In this document: positions 26,190 through 35,119 of the stretch, in pieces
Layout: the number at the start of each line of letters is the position of its first letter
Position numbering within the stretch: the stretch's first letter is position 1
NCBI GenBank assembly: GCA_963752695.1
Contig: CAVVZB010000002.1
Location: forward strand, 1,240,001-1,304,000
Source of the DNA: Bog-113 sp963752695
GTDB lineage: Bacteria; Acidobacteriota; Terriglobia; Bryobacterales; Bryobacteraceae
Length of the DNA stretch: 64,000 nucleotides
Direction: 5' to 3'
Made by a program: the position numbers and the translations under genes
The notes under the pieces: generated by a model
Database searches by the model: none
Seen by the model: the letters and a program-made list of their open reading frames with translations, nothing else
Told to the model about the DNA's origin: nothing

Positions 26190-27092
26190 ATGAAGCAGGA
26201 TTATTTCATCCTGGTGTTGGCGCACTCGCTCCACGGTCGCCTTCGCCGCGTTCACGTTCCACACAAGATTCTTTACGCCGCTCTGGCTGTCGCTCTTTGC
26301 GGCGGAGTGTCTCTGTTTGGTTTAGCCTCAAGTTACGCCCGAATGGTTTCCAAGGTGATCGACTACAATCATCTGCGCCAGGAAGCCGATACGTTACGTG
26401 TTCGCTACGAAAAACTGAAGCGCAGCAACGCTCAAACCAAAGAACAATTAGCCACACTGGAAATGTTTGCCAGTGAGGTTTCCAGTGCCTACGGGGTGAA
26501 GGCGCATATCGAAGGTTCCGATAGCGTGCTCGCCGAAGCCCGCCTGGCGCCCACGATGAGCGAGACGTTGGCCACTTTCAACACGCTCCGCAGTTTTACG
26601 AAGCCCCATTTCGATAGCACGTTTTTCGCGAACGGCTCCGAAGGCGTGGTTGGAATGTTGTCCGGCTCGTGGCCCGTTGACGGACACATTACGTGCCCCT
26701 ATGGCTCGCGAATCGATCCGTTTTCCGGTGAAGGTGCCTATCACACCGGAATGGATCTTGCGGCACCGACGGGAACTCTGGTAACGGCCACTGCCGACGG
26801 GACCATCGAGCATGCCGATTGGAGCAGCGGTTATGGCCGTTTGGTTATCATCGACCACGGCAATGGATACGAAACCTATTACGGACACCTTTCACGCATC
26901 GATGTGATGGAAGGACAGTCAATCCGGCACGGCGAGCGCATTGGCGCTGTCGGTATGACGGGACGATCGACGGGTCCACACCTTCATTACGAGGTGCGAG
27001 TTGGCGGCGTGCCTATCAACCCTTATCGCTTTCTCTCTAAAGGCAACACGCTGCAAACCGCGAGTGCGGATCGCGGCGGCCTTGGCCTTTGA
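26190..27092 (+). CDS. Membrane-anchored M23 (LytM-type) peptidase
   Basis: A 300-residue protein. A single transmembrane helix (about 30-50) anchors it. A coiled coil (about 60-95) leads to the M23 domain at about 180-290. The zinc site is intact: HTGMDLAAP (H and D near 190-194), and HLHYEVR with the HxH pair near residue 270; GRLVIIDHGNGYETYYGHL lies between. With a full set of ligands it should be an active cell-wall endopeptidase and not a degenerate activator. The TM-coiled-coil-LytM order recalls EnvC/NlpD/MepM-type division and wall-remodelling proteins. It stands alone, 34 bp before the next gene. Confidence 0.92.
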   Translation: MKQDYFILVLAHSLHGRLRRVHVPHKILYAALAVALCGGVSLFGLASSYARMVSKVIDYNHLRQEADTLRVRYEKLKRSNAQTKEQLATLEMFASEVSSAYGVKAHIEGSDSVLAEARLAPTMSETLATFNTLRSFTKPHFDSTFFANGSEGVVGMLSGSWPVDGHITCPYGSRIDPFSGEGAYHTGMDLAAPTGTLVTATADGTIEHADWSSGYGRLVIIDHGNGYETYYGHLSRIDVMEGQSIRHGERIGAVGMTGRSTGPHLHYEVRVGGVPINPYRFLSKGNTLQTASADRGGLGL

Positions 27093-27126
27093 TGGGACAG
27101 CGTTCCCAGCCATAGTAGAGTGAAGG

Positions 27127-28254
27127 TTGACGCAGGCCCGTATCGGTCGCCGGGCGTTTCTGGCTCTCTCGGCTTCGACTCTTCTCCAAAGTCAAACTAA
27201 CGTTGGATCGGGCGGAAAAGGCGCTGCCTCGGTATTCGTTCCCCAACGGTTCCTAGACCCGGCCACTGAATTCGATTTATACCGCCTGACCGATCCTGCG
27301 ACCAGCGCGAGGCTCTCCGCCCCGCACCTGCATTCGGTTTCCCGCCGTGGACGCTTTCTCATCCATAGCAGTGACCGGTCGGGCTCGGTCCAAGCCTACC
27401 GCCTGGATTGGCAGACCGGACAGTCGCGGCAGCTAACCGGAGCGTCCGAGCTTGACCAAGCCACTCTTGCACTGATGCCCGACGATCGGTCCGTCCTCTA
27501 CTTCGACGGACGATCCTTGAAGCAGATGCCCCTAGGCAACCTGCGCGAGCGAACCTGGACTGAGGTGCCCCCGGATTGGGTACGTGTACCAGGCTTCTCG
27601 GTCACGACGGACGCATCGCGGGCAGCGTGGGTGGAGCGCAAGTCGGACCGGTCCCGAATCCGGAGCATACAGTTCCCGCGTGGCGAAGTCTCGACCGTTC
27701 TGGAATCCGCGGGGCTCATGAGTGACGTCCAGTTTCGCCCCGGTCACTCGCAGCTGTTCTACAGACGGGATGGCTCAATCCGGGTGGCGAGTTTGAACGG
27801 TCAGAACGATCTACCCATGCTTACCGACTCTGCGGATATCCCAGGCCAAGCGCGGTGGTCACCAGACGGCCACTCGATCCTTTACCTCTCGATTCCGGCG
27901 GAACGCACCCAGCTCACCACGCTGCGCGAGTTCGAGGTGGAGCCGCGCACATCTAAGCTCGTGGCGAAGACAAGCCAGTTCGTCTCCTTTGGTGCCAATG
28001 CCGACGCGTCCGTGTTTGTCGGCGCGAGCCGTAGTCTGGCGTCGCCTTACCTTCTGCTTTTGCTTCGTTCCGTGCGCCGGGAGTTGACTCTTTGCGAGCA
28101 CCGCGCCAGCGATCCGGCCATGGTTCAGCCGATTTTTTCACCGGACAGCCAGAACGTCTTTTTCAACAGCGATCGGCGTGGAAAACCATGCATTTACCGG
28201 GCTCATGTAGAAAAGTTCGTAGAAGAAACCGGCGAGACACCAGATGCTCCATGA
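27127..28254 (+). CDS. Exported beta-propeller (TolB/WD40-like) protein
   Basis: A 375-residue protein starting at TTG directly after an in-frame stop, so no earlier start is possible. The N-terminus (RIGRRAFLALSASTLLQSQ) is a short signal sequence with twin arginines. The remainder is built from propeller blades with RWSPDGHSILYLS and IFSPDSQNVFFNSDRRG, which are TolB/oligogalacturonate-lyase-like PD40 repeats, and an opening FLDPATEFDLYRLTDP seen in exported propeller proteins of Acidobacteria. No catalytic histidine-manganese lyase site could be confirmed. It follows the M23 gene by 34 bp; the TTG start is poorly served by the GAAGG that abuts it. Confidence 0.8.
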   Translation: MTQARIGRRAFLALSASTLLQSQTNVGSGGKGAASVFVPQRFLDPATEFDLYRLTDPATSARLSAPHLHSVSRRGRFLIHSSDRSGSVQAYRLDWQTGQSRQLTGASELDQATLALMPDDRSVLYFDGRSLKQMPLGNLRERTWTEVPPDWVRVPGFSVTTDASRAAWVERKSDRSRIRSIQFPRGEVSTVLESAGLMSDVQFRPGHSQLFYRRDGSIRVASLNGQNDLPMLTDSADIPGQARWSPDGHSILYLSIPAERTQLTTLREFEVEPRTSKLVAKTSQFVSFGANADASVFVGASRSLASPYLLLLLRSVRRELTLCEHRASDPAMVQPIFSPDSQNVFFNSDRRGKPCIYRAHVEKFVEETGETPDAP

Positions 28255-28312
28255 GCCTCGTGGCTCTCGGCGATAGTTGATTTCGCCGGGTCAACCTGTG
28301 ATTCTGGGGAGC

Positions 28313-28678
28313 ATGATCAAACGTGTCAAGTTCATTGGAATCCCGATGGCCGACCAGGATCGCGGACTGTCTTTTTATATCGAAAAGCTCGGGTTCAGAC
28401 TTATCACCGATCAGAAGTTCGGCCCAGGCCAACGCTGGATTGAGCTAGGAATTCCCGGAGCAGAGACAGGCGTTGTGCTTTACACTCCAGAAGGCCACGA
28501 AAACCGCGTTGGCACCTTCGTCAACACCTCGTGGGAAGTGGACGACTTGGACCAAACGTATGCCGACTTTCAGAGCAAGGGTGTTGCTTTCGAGGGCCCT
28601 CCGCAAAAACAGCCGTGGGGATCTTTCGTTAAGGTGACCGACTCTGAAGGCAATCAAATCGTACTGGCTTCGAGCTAA
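28313..28678 (+). CDS. VOC-family (glyoxalase-like) protein
   Basis: A 121-residue single-domain vicinal-oxygen-chelate protein. The ATG at 28313 follows a GGGGA site and starts directly with the first beta strand (VKFIGIPMADQDRGLSFYIEKLGF); upstream in-frame codons are not needed. The pattern DQDRGLSFY, WIELGIPG, TFVNTSWEVDDLDQTY and FVKVTDSEGNQIVLA is the standard two-module fold. Members include glyoxalases, dioxygenases and bleomycin-resistance proteins; this sequence gives no substrate. It is convergent with the coiled-coil gene. Confidence 0.88.
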   Translation: MIKRVKFIGIPMADQDRGLSFYIEKLGFRLITDQKFGPGQRWIELGIPGAETGVVLYTPEGHENRVGTFVNTSWEVDDLDQTYADFQSKGVAFEGPPQKQPWGSFVKVTDSEGNQIVLASS

Positions 28679-28690
28679 CCGAGCCTTCGG

Positions 28691-29533
28691 CTAGCGCGCG
28701 ATCAGATCCTTGGGTGTCGCAAGATAACCGCTGATCTGGTCTTTGCGCACCTCGTTCACGACGATCTCGTACGGTTGCCGTGCCTTTTGCACGTAGAACT
28801 GAACTGGCTCGAGCGCGGTGCGATCCTTCTTCTCGATAGTTTTGTCATCAGCCATCACTGTCAATGTGAACTTGTTTCGTTTGGGGTCGGCTTTCTTCAG
28901 CATCACCTGGATGTCGCCGACCTTCTGCGGGTCTTTGGACTTGGAGATGTGGAACTCGAAGTAGTTGCGCTCGCCTAAACGCCGGAGAGCCGCAAGCTCC
29001 TTTCCATTGGTCGCCACGTAGCCACTGGTCACGCCTAAATCGCCCTGCACTTTACTCAACTGGGAGATTGTCTTATGCAATTCATCCTGGGTAGAGGTGA
29101 CCTGCGTCTTTACGTTTCCCACGTCGGTGCTGACTTCAGCAATTTTGGCGTTTGCCGCGTCTTTCACGGTCGAGAGATCAGTATTGATCTTCTCCGCCGT
29201 TTGCGCCTGTTCCTGCTCCAATTGTTTGCGGGTCTGCTCGACGCGACTCAGGGCTTCGGTCTTCACGCTGGTTGCCGCGCGCGCCGCCTCGCGGCTCTTG
29301 CGATCAAGATCTTCACTGAGCGATTGATAATGCTTGCGCGACGAAGCCTCGATCGTGCTCGTGTTCTCTTTCAAATCCTGAATCTGCGCACTAAGCGCTT
29401 CCTGTTGTTTCGCGGCAGCAACCTTCAAATCGTGCATTTGCACGAAAATGTAGATGTTCGACGCTAGTAGGGCCAGCATCGCTCCGGCAACCAGGGCCGT
29501 CTTCAAATTGGAATTCGAATTGGATTCGCTCAC
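28691..29533 (-). CDS. Membrane-anchored coiled-coil protein of unknown function
   Basis: A 280-residue protein with a short cytoplasmic tail rich in Ser and Asn, one helix (about residues 11-33) and a coiled coil of about 150 residues rich in Lys, Glu, Gln and Ala. It ends in a globular domain of about 100 residues (from YFEFHISKSKDPQKVGDIQ). The globular part is beta-rich with YVQKARQPYEIVVNEVRKDQISGYLATPK and may bind a wall or periplasmic partner. I do not recognise the family. The terminator at 29551-29592 lies just upstream and belongs to the protease genes. Confidence 0.8.
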   Translation of the reverse strand: MSESNSNSNLKTALVAGAMLALLASNIYIFVQMHDLKVAAAKQQEALSAQIQDLKENTSTIEASSRKHYQSLSEDLDRKSREAARAATSVKTEALSRVEQTRKQLEQEQAQTAEKINTDLSTVKDAANAKIAEVSTDVGNVKTQVTSTQDELHKTISQLSKVQGDLGVTSGYVATNGKELAALRRLGERNYFEFHISKSKDPQKVGDIQVMLKKADPKRNKFTLTVMADDKTIEKKDRTALEPVQFYVQKARQPYEIVVNEVRKDQISGYLATPKDLIAR

Positions 29534-29550
29534 GTTATCTCCCCTTCCAG

Positions 29551-29592
29551 AAAAACAAAACCCGGGATAGCCAAACTTTCGGCCCCCGGGCT
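29551..29592 (-). terminator. Rho-independent terminator of the M48 protease genes
   Basis: Read on the minus strand: AGCCCGGG, an 18-nt loop containing an inner GCC/GGC pair, CCCGGGTT, then TTTTGTTTTT. The 8-bp GC-rich stem plus T-tract lies 23 bp after the stop of the proximal protease gene and before the coiled-coil gene, so it should insulate the two. Confidence 0.75.
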
Positions 29593-29614
29593 CTCACTTC
29601 TCGTTCGTGAATGC

Positions 29615-30631
29615 TTACGTATTATCGCCGTCGCGGCGTTTTAGTGTGGGACGCTCATCGTCGTCCGGCTTGGACTTCTTGTCGTCACCCGATCCGTCAT
29701 CGATGGTGCCCGATCCCGGTGCACGGCGCAAACGCGGACGCGAGGCATCCTTGGCGTCATCAATCTTTCGGTGATTGTGCATCGCTAGTACACGGCCTTT
29801 GACATCGTTGAATTCCGAAGTCGTTACCACATACTCCGGCTTTGCCTTCAGATACTTATCGATGTTCACCTGCGCGGAGCGGATACGGTCGTCCGTTGGC
29901 GGATGGGTGGAAAACACTTTGGACATCGTGCCGGGCTTCCTCTTCTCGAGCGACTGAATCTTCTCAAAGAAGTCGACGAACGCCGTCGGGTCATAACCCG
30001 CCTTGTACATGTATTCCAGGCCGAGGAGATCGGCTTCGGCTTCGTCAGCGCGCGTGAATTTCAGAAAGCCCATCGGAATTGCCAGACCCAAACCTTGCCG
30101 GATGCCATAACCAGCCCAACCGCCGAGGAAGATGAGCGGGATTGTTCCATAATTCACCAGTTGCGCTTTCGTAGCCTGCCGCGTGCCGTGCCGGGCGGCG
30201 ACGTGACCGATTTCATGAGCCATAACGCCTGCCATTTCGGCCTCATTATCGGCTTTGAGCAAGATGCCCGTATTTACAAAGAAGAAGCCGCCGGGGAGCG
30301 CAAATGCGTTCACTTCCTCGGAATCAATCACCTTGATGGTGAAAGGCACTTTCGCGTCGGAATTCCGCACCAAATTCTGCCCGATACGGTTCACGTATTC
30401 GGCAATGATTGGGTCATCCACAATGCGGGCTTGGCGCTCAACTTCTTGCGCAAGCTGTTTACCCAAGGCTATTTCTTTTTCGAGTGAGTAAAAATTAACT
30501 CCCTTGCCGACATCCCGGTTTCCGATCTGATCAGGATCTTTTTCCGTCTTGCCCGCGATGGCTAAACTCGGGATTATAAGGAGAGAGAACGCCGTCAGGA
30601 GCGCGGCGTGACGCCGATTCTGCTTCTTCAT
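29615..30631 (-). CDS. M48-family zinc metalloprotease (BepA-like), copy 1
   Basis: A 338-residue exported protease. The ATG at 30631 opens a signal peptide (MKKQNRRHAALLTAFSLLIIPSLAIAG) with an AGGAG site upstream; an in-frame start 45 bp earlier is less likely. The M48 domain has HEIGH at about residues 139-143 and the third ligand in DEAEADLLGLEYMYKAGYDP. The C-terminal 60 residues are charged and low-complexity (DDKKSKPDDDERPTLKRRDG). It has no TPR tail, unlike BepA. Periplasmic M48 enzymes of this type degrade misfolded outer-membrane proteins. It lies 88 bp after a shorter homologue and before a terminator. Confidence 0.9.
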   Translation of the reverse strand: MKKQNRRHAALLTAFSLLIIPSLAIAGKTEKDPDQIGNRDVGKGVNFYSLEKEIALGKQLAQEVERQARIVDDPIIAEYVNRIGQNLVRNSDAKVPFTIKVIDSEEVNAFALPGGFFFVNTGILLKADNEAEMAGVMAHEIGHVAARHGTRQATKAQLVNYGTIPLIFLGGWAGYGIRQGLGLAIPMGFLKFTRADEAEADLLGLEYMYKAGYDPTAFVDFFEKIQSLEKRKPGTMSKVFSTHPPTDDRIRSAQVNIDKYLKAKPEYVVTTSEFNDVKGRVLAMHNHRKIDDAKDASRPRLRRAPGSGTIDDGSGDDKKSKPDDDERPTLKRRDGDNT

Positions 30632-30719
30632 TGCCAGGAAACTCCTGTGGATATTATAGGCCTGCGGAGGGTTCAACAGTTGTATCTACGCAACAGTGTG
30701 AACCCAGGTTACAGAAAGT

Positions 30720-31598
30720 TCATCGAGCGGTACCAGCGGCTTCGCGAATACGTTTTTCCTCGAGCGCGACGGCCCGTACTCGCATCGTTTCGTATTCGGA
30801 AGTATTGATGATGTGTTCCGGACGCTGACTCACGGCCTCTTTCAGGTGCCTCTGCGCGCGCTCAATGCGCTCGGCGGTCAACGGATGCCCGGCCGCGAGA
30901 CGCGCCAGCTTTCCGGAAGTTCTGCGCTCGGTGGATTCGATCCGCTCAAAAACGTCGATCGCTGCGGTGGAATCGTAACTAGCCGCTTCCAGGAAGTCCA
31001 TTCCCAGCCGGTCGGCTTGCAGTTCGAAATCCCGCGCCCCTTTAACCAAACCGAGCCGAGAACCAGGGCCGGCCATCTGGCGCAGCGCCAGGCCCGACCA
31101 ACCACCGATAATCCCAAGCGGAATCGAGCCGAGGTTCACAAGGTCGCCACGGGACGCCTCACGTGTCGCGTGACGCGCCGCCACATGCCCTAATTCATGC
31201 GCGAGTACAAAAGCCAGTTCCGCCTCCGATTCCGTAAGGCGCAACATACCGCTGGTGATGTAAACATGGCCGCCGGGGAGCGTGAACGCGTTTAGATCGC
31301 CCGACTCGATCAGGCGCACCGAGACAGGAATGGCTATTTCAGACTGCCTTGAAAGGTTCTGCGCCACGCGGTTCAGATACTCGGAAAGTATCGGCTCGTT
31401 CGCCAGCTTGACCTGCCGTTCCAACTCGGCCGCAAGCTGTTTGCCGAGCGCCATCTCCCGCTCCATGCTGTAAAGGTTGAATGCGCGAGATACATCCTTG
31501 CCGCCATCGCGGGCGTTTATCACGGGCGCAAGGGCCAACGATAAAACCAGACACACAGCAGCGTTGCACACGCGTAGCACGCTACAAATTATAACCAT
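30720..31598 (-). CDS. M48-family zinc metalloprotease, copy 2
   Basis: A 292-residue homologue of the next gene. I start it at ATG 31598, where the signal peptide (MVIICSVLRVCNAAVCLVLSLALA) begins; the longer frame upstream runs into the promoter of the divergent aminotransferase gene. It has the same opening pattern (FNLYSMEREMALGKQLAAELERQVKL), HELGHVAARHATR at about 134-146 and LQADRLGMDFLEAASYD. The charged C-terminal tail of copy 1 is missing. The colinear similarity over the whole domain indicates a tandem duplication that has diverged. Confidence 0.9.
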   Translation of the reverse strand: MVIICSVLRVCNAAVCLVLSLALAPVINARDGGKDVSRAFNLYSMEREMALGKQLAAELERQVKLANEPILSEYLNRVAQNLSRQSEIAIPVSVRLIESGDLNAFTLPGGHVYITSGMLRLTESEAELAFVLAHELGHVAARHATREASRGDLVNLGSIPLGIIGGWSGLALRQMAGPGSRLGLVKGARDFELQADRLGMDFLEAASYDSTAAIDVFERIESTERRTSGKLARLAAGHPLTAERIERAQRHLKEAVSQRPEHIINTSEYETMRVRAVALEEKRIREAAGTAR

Positions 31599-31620
31599 GC
31601 GCGCCTTACTATAGTCAGGA

Positions 31621-32745
31621 ATGCCCGAGATTTGGCAGCAATACGAAGCGCAGTTCCCGGTCCGCCGCAATTTGGTTTATCTGAACCATGCCGGGGTGTC
31701 GCCGCTTTGCAAGCCGGCCGCCGACGCCATGAAGGAACTAGCCGATGAATGCTGGAATTTCGGCAGTCTTTTTTACGACCGGTGGCTGGCCGCTTACGAA
31801 GGATTGCGGACCGCAGCCGCGCAGCTGATTGGCGCATCTGTGCGGGAGATCGCCATCGTCAAGAACACTTCGGAAGGCATCTCGACCGTGGCCAATGGCT
31901 TGGAATGGAGTTCTGGCGATCGCGTGGTCGCCTTCGATGAAGAGTTTCCGTCCAATTGGCTTCCCTGGAAACGGCTGGAAGAACGCGGCGTGACCGTGAC
32001 CTGGCTGCCGTACGACGCTTCACTTGAAGCAATCGACAATGCCTGCCGGGGTGCGCGCCTGCTGGCCGTCAGCTTCGTCCAGTATCTGAGCGGGTACCGC
32101 ACAAATCTGAATGCGATCGGGGAGATTTGCGAACGCCACGGCGTGTTCTTCTTCGTGGACGCTATCCAAGGGCTAGGCGTTTTCCCGCTGGACGTGAACC
32201 AGGCCCGTATTCATGCCTTAGCGGCCGATGGACACAAGTGGCTCATGGGTCCGGAAGGTTGCGGCATTCTTTACATCCGCGAAGAAGTGACCGATCGCGT
32301 CCAACCCACCGAAATCGGCTGGACCAGCGTGGCCCGCTACAACGACTTTTCCGCCCGCGATCTAACACTGCGGAGCGACGCCGGGCGCTACGAATGCGGC
32401 ACTCTGAACACCATCGGATGCTACGGTCTACGTGCGGCTCTAGAGTTTGTCAATGAGGTCGGCCGCGATCGCATTGGCGCTGCTGTCCAATCGCTGGCAG
32501 ACCGCCTGCATGCAAGCTTGCTCGCCCACGGATTTGAAGTACTTGGCGCGCGCACGCCGGATTCCGGCGCGGGAATTGTCAGCTTCCGCAAGCGGGGCGA
32601 GGATTGCCGCCTTACCGTGAAAAAGCTGAAAGAAGCGGGATTCTTCGCCATTCCACGACAAAGCTGGGTTCGCGTCTCCCCTCATTTCTACATTCCGCCG
32701 TCGGATATGGACGAGCTAACGGACGTCCTGAAGCGTGAGCGTTAG
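31621..32745 (+). CDS. Class V aminotransferase (cysteine-desulfurase-like fold)
   Basis: A 374-residue PLP enzyme. Motifs are NTSEGISTVANGL (phosphate contact), FFVDAIQGLGVFPLD with the aspartate that holds the pyridine nitrogen, and ADGHKWLMGPEGCG, where the lysine near residue 206 forms the Schiff base. The sequence YECGTLN and the C-terminal VRVSPHFYIPPSDMDEL are typical of the NifS/selenocysteine-lyase-like subgroup used for cysteine desulfuration, isopenicillin epimerase-like or kynureninase-like reactions. It lacks a clear desulfurase cysteine loop, so an aminotransferase or lyase is as likely. Its stop overlaps the recA stop by 4 bp (convergent). Confidence 0.88.
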   Translation: MPEIWQQYEAQFPVRRNLVYLNHAGVSPLCKPAADAMKELADECWNFGSLFYDRWLAAYEGLRTAAAQLIGASVREIAIVKNTSEGISTVANGLEWSSGDRVVAFDEEFPSNWLPWKRLEERGVTVTWLPYDASLEAIDNACRGARLLAVSFVQYLSGYRTNLNAIGEICERHGVFFFVDAIQGLGVFPLDVNQARIHALAADGHKWLMGPEGCGILYIREEVTDRVQPTEIGWTSVARYNDFSARDLTLRSDAGRYECGTLNTIGCYGLRAALEFVNEVGRDRIGAAVQSLADRLHASLLAHGFEVLGARTPDSGAGIVSFRKRGEDCRLTVKKLKEAGFFAIPRQSWVRVSPHFYIPPSDMDELTDVLKRER

Positions 32746-33815
32746 CGCCCGCTACGCGCGGCTGCTGGCTTGCCTATTGGCTGCGTCTCCGGAATGGGCG
32801 CACCGTTTACCGGCTCGGCCTTGATCAGGCCTAAAAGCTTACGCAACTCCACATCGATCCCCATCCGAATATCCGGATTGTCCTTCAGGAACTGGCGCGC
32901 GTTCTCACGGCCTTGTCCAATGCGCTCGCCCTTGTGGCTGAACCACGATCCTGATTTCTCAATCACGTTGTGCAGCACGCCCAAGTCGATCAGATCGCCT
33001 TCCTTCGAAACACCCTCGCCATAGATGATGTCGAACTCGGCCTCGCGAAAAGGGCTGGCGAGCTTGTTTTTTACGATCTTCACCTTGGTCCGGTTTCCAA
33101 CCACGGCGTCACCGTCTTTAATCGCGGCAATGCGGCGAATGTCCACACGGATGGAAGCGTAAAACTTCAGCGCGCGCCCGCCCGTGGTCGTCTCCGGACT
33201 GCCGAACATCACGCCGATCTTGTCGCGGATCTGGTTGATAAAGATCAGACAGGTCTTCGATTTCGAAACGATTCCTGTGAGTTTTCGCAAGGCCTGCGAC
33301 ATCAGCCGCGCCTGTAGACCCATGTGGCTGTCGCCCATTTCGCCGTCAAGTTCCGCCTTCGGAACCAGCGCTGCCACCGAGTCCACCACCAGAACATCCA
33401 CCGAGCCGGAAGCTACAAGAGCCGCCGTGATTTCAAGGGCCTGTTCCCCGTAATCGGGCTGCGAGACGAGCAGATTGTCCACGTCGACGCCCAATTTTCG
33501 TGCATAGGCCGGATCGAGCGCATGTTCCACGTCGATAAACGCCGCCATGCCGCCCAGCTTCTGGGCTTCGGCCACCACCTGCAGAGCAATGGTCGTCTTA
33601 CCTGAGGATTCCGGTCCGAAAATCTCGGCGATTCGGCCCCGCGGGAAGCCTCCCATTCCGAGAGCCGCGTCGATCCCGATCGATCCGGTCGAAATCACCG
33701 AAACCGGGACAATCGAATCCTTGCTTCCCAGCCGCAGGATCGAGCCTTTTCCAAATTGCTTTTCTATTTGTCCGAGCGTTTGCTCGAGTGTGCGCGCGCG
33801 CTCACGTTCATCCAT
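32742..33815 (-). CDS. recA: Recombinase RecA
   Basis: A 357-residue RecA of normal length. The Walker A GPESSGKT lies at residues 67-74; the rest of the core is typical: DVEHALDPAYA, VVDSVAALVP for Walker B, NQIRDKIGVMFG for loop L2 and the C-terminal GQGRENARQFL. It catalyses homologous strand exchange and activates LexA cleavage. A strong AAGGAG site stands 7 bases before the ATG. I looked for LexA-type boxes in the 80-bp divergent promoter region and found none that I would trust; the only visible symmetry is a short TAAGCTTA. Confidence 0.99.
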   Translation of the reverse strand: MDERERARTLEQTLGQIEKQFGKGSILRLGSKDSIVPVSVISTGSIGIDAALGMGGFPRGRIAEIFGPESSGKTTIALQVVAEAQKLGGMAAFIDVEHALDPAYARKLGVDVDNLLVSQPDYGEQALEITAALVASGSVDVLVVDSVAALVPKAELDGEMGDSHMGLQARLMSQALRKLTGIVSKSKTCLIFINQIRDKIGVMFGSPETTTGGRALKFYASIRVDIRRIAAIKDGDAVVGNRTKVKIVKNKLASPFREAEFDIIYGEGVSKEGDLIDLGVLHNVIEKSGSWFSHKGERIGQGRENARQFLKDNPDIRMGIDVELRKLLGLIKAEPVNGAPIPETQPIGKPAAARSGR

Positions 33816-33897
33816 TGAGGGGCTCCTTGGGCATCCTGCGACGCTGTTACCTGGTCGGGGGCGGTGTAATCTAAGCTTAACAGGCTACGATGAACAA

Positions 33898-34206
33898 ATG
33901 GCGAAAGTCCCCCTTCTTTTCGAGATAACTTGCCCTTGTTGCAATACGATTTTGAAGGTTGATCCGGAGACACAGACGCTGATCGCGCACCGGCAGCCGG
34001 AGAAGCGCAACGTCATTGACGACCTGTCTGTTGCTGTCGAGAGATTGAAGGGCGAAGCCGGCCGCCGCGAGGACGCATTTCAGAAGAGCTTCGCGCAACA
34101 GAAGCAACACGGGAAGGTTCTGGAAACCAAATTCGACGAGCTGCTTCGCCAAGCGAAAGAAGATCCGGATCAGGGGCCACCGAAGCGGGAATTCGACCTA
34201 GATTAA
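33898..34206 (+). CDS. Small CPCC-motif protein
   Basis: A 102-residue protein divergent from recA. It opens with MAKVPLLFEITCPCCNTILKV: residues 12-15 are CPCC in a strand-turn-strand that looks like half of a zinc or iron site, so metal binding would need a dimer. A helix-rich charged tail follows (about 45-90). It is similar in style to small conserved proteins of Acidobacteria with no known role. The longer in-frame extension upstream covers the recA promoter and is not coding. Confidence 0.7.
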   Translation: MAKVPLLFEITCPCCNTILKVDPETQTLIAHRQPEKRNVIDDLSVAVERLKGEAGRREDAFQKSFAQQKQHGKVLETKFDELLRQAKEDPDQGPPKREFDLD

Positions 34207-34241
34207 TCGGAATTACAGTTGCTACACTTCTGGTTCGCTGC

Positions 34242-35111
34242 ATGGTCCCCATCCTTACCCCCTTTCCCTACTTTCAGCAGCCGCCGCCGTCGCAGCAGCC
34301 GATTCCATCCGACGGAAAGCATCACACACTGACGGGCAACTTCCGCCGCCACGAGCGCTTCCACTCCAACTTTCTGCCGGCCGACCGCGACGTGTTGGTG
34401 TACCTCCCGCCTGGATATGACGAGCATCCGCAGCGCCGCTATCCCGTCCTTTATCTTCACGATGGCCAGAATCTATTCGATGGCGCTACGTCCTTTGTTG
34501 AGGGCCAGGAATGGCATGTGGACGAGACGGCTGAACAGCTGATTCAAAGCGGCGCGATCCAGCCGTTGATCATTGTCGGAATCTACAATACCGGGTCGGA
34601 TCGGCTGGACGAGTACACGCCGACGGCCGACCCGCGCATGGGCCACGGCGGCAAGGCCGATCTTTATGGCCGGATGTTGGTCGAAGAACTCAAGCCATTC
34701 ATCGACAACATCTACCGCACCGAGCGCGATTGCTCGCACACCGCCCTGGGGGGCTCTTCGTTGGGCGGCCTGGTTACTTTATATATCGGCCTATGTCAAC
34801 CCAAAGTGTTTGGCAAGCTGGCCGTGATGTCGCCCTCGGTTTGGTGGAATCGGCGCGCGATTCTCGCAAAAGTCCGGCAGCTTACCGCGCGCCCCGATCT
34901 GAAGATCTGGCTTGACATTGGCACTGCGGAAGGCCAGCGTCCGGAGCGGATTCTGGGAGACGTGCGCAAACTGCGCGCCATCCTGCTCCGCAAGGGCTGG
35001 AAAGAGGGCTACGACCTCGCTTACTTTGAAGCCGAGGGTGCCGGACATAACGAGGGCGCCTGGGCATCCCGCGTGGGCGCCATGTTGCACTTCCTGTTCC
35101 CGGCACAATAG
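34242..35111 (+). CDS. Esterase of the Fes/IroE/esterase-D type
   Basis: A 289-residue alpha/beta hydrolase without a signal peptide. A beta-sandwich-like lead (DRDVLVYLPPGYDE) is followed by YPVLYLHDGQNLFD and the nucleophile elbow GGSSLGGLVTLY (serine near residue 170), then a late GAGHNEGAWASR with the histidine. The family (putative esterase, PF00756-like) contains enterochelin esterases, S-formylglutathione hydrolases and acyl esterases of polysaccharides. No siderophore genes lie near it, so a general or carbohydrate esterase is more likely. It follows the CPCC gene by 35 bp. Confidence 0.87.
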   Translation: MVPILTPFPYFQQPPPSQQPIPSDGKHHTLTGNFRRHERFHSNFLPADRDVLVYLPPGYDEHPQRRYPVLYLHDGQNLFDGATSFVEGQEWHVDETAEQLIQSGAIQPLIIVGIYNTGSDRLDEYTPTADPRMGHGGKADLYGRMLVEELKPFIDNIYRTERDCSHTALGGSSLGGLVTLYIGLCQPKVFGKLAVMSPSVWWNRRAILAKVRQLTARPDLKIWLDIGTAEGQRPERILGDVRKLRAILLRKGWKEGYDLAYFEAEGAGHNEGAWASRVGAMLHFLFPAQ

Positions 35112-35119
35112 GGCGCGGT

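Noticed and set aside
33816..33897. LexA-type box upstream of recA
   Set aside because: Searched for GAAC-N4-GTTC and GTTC-type direct repeats; only a short TAAGCTTA symmetry is present, not enough to call an SOS operator.
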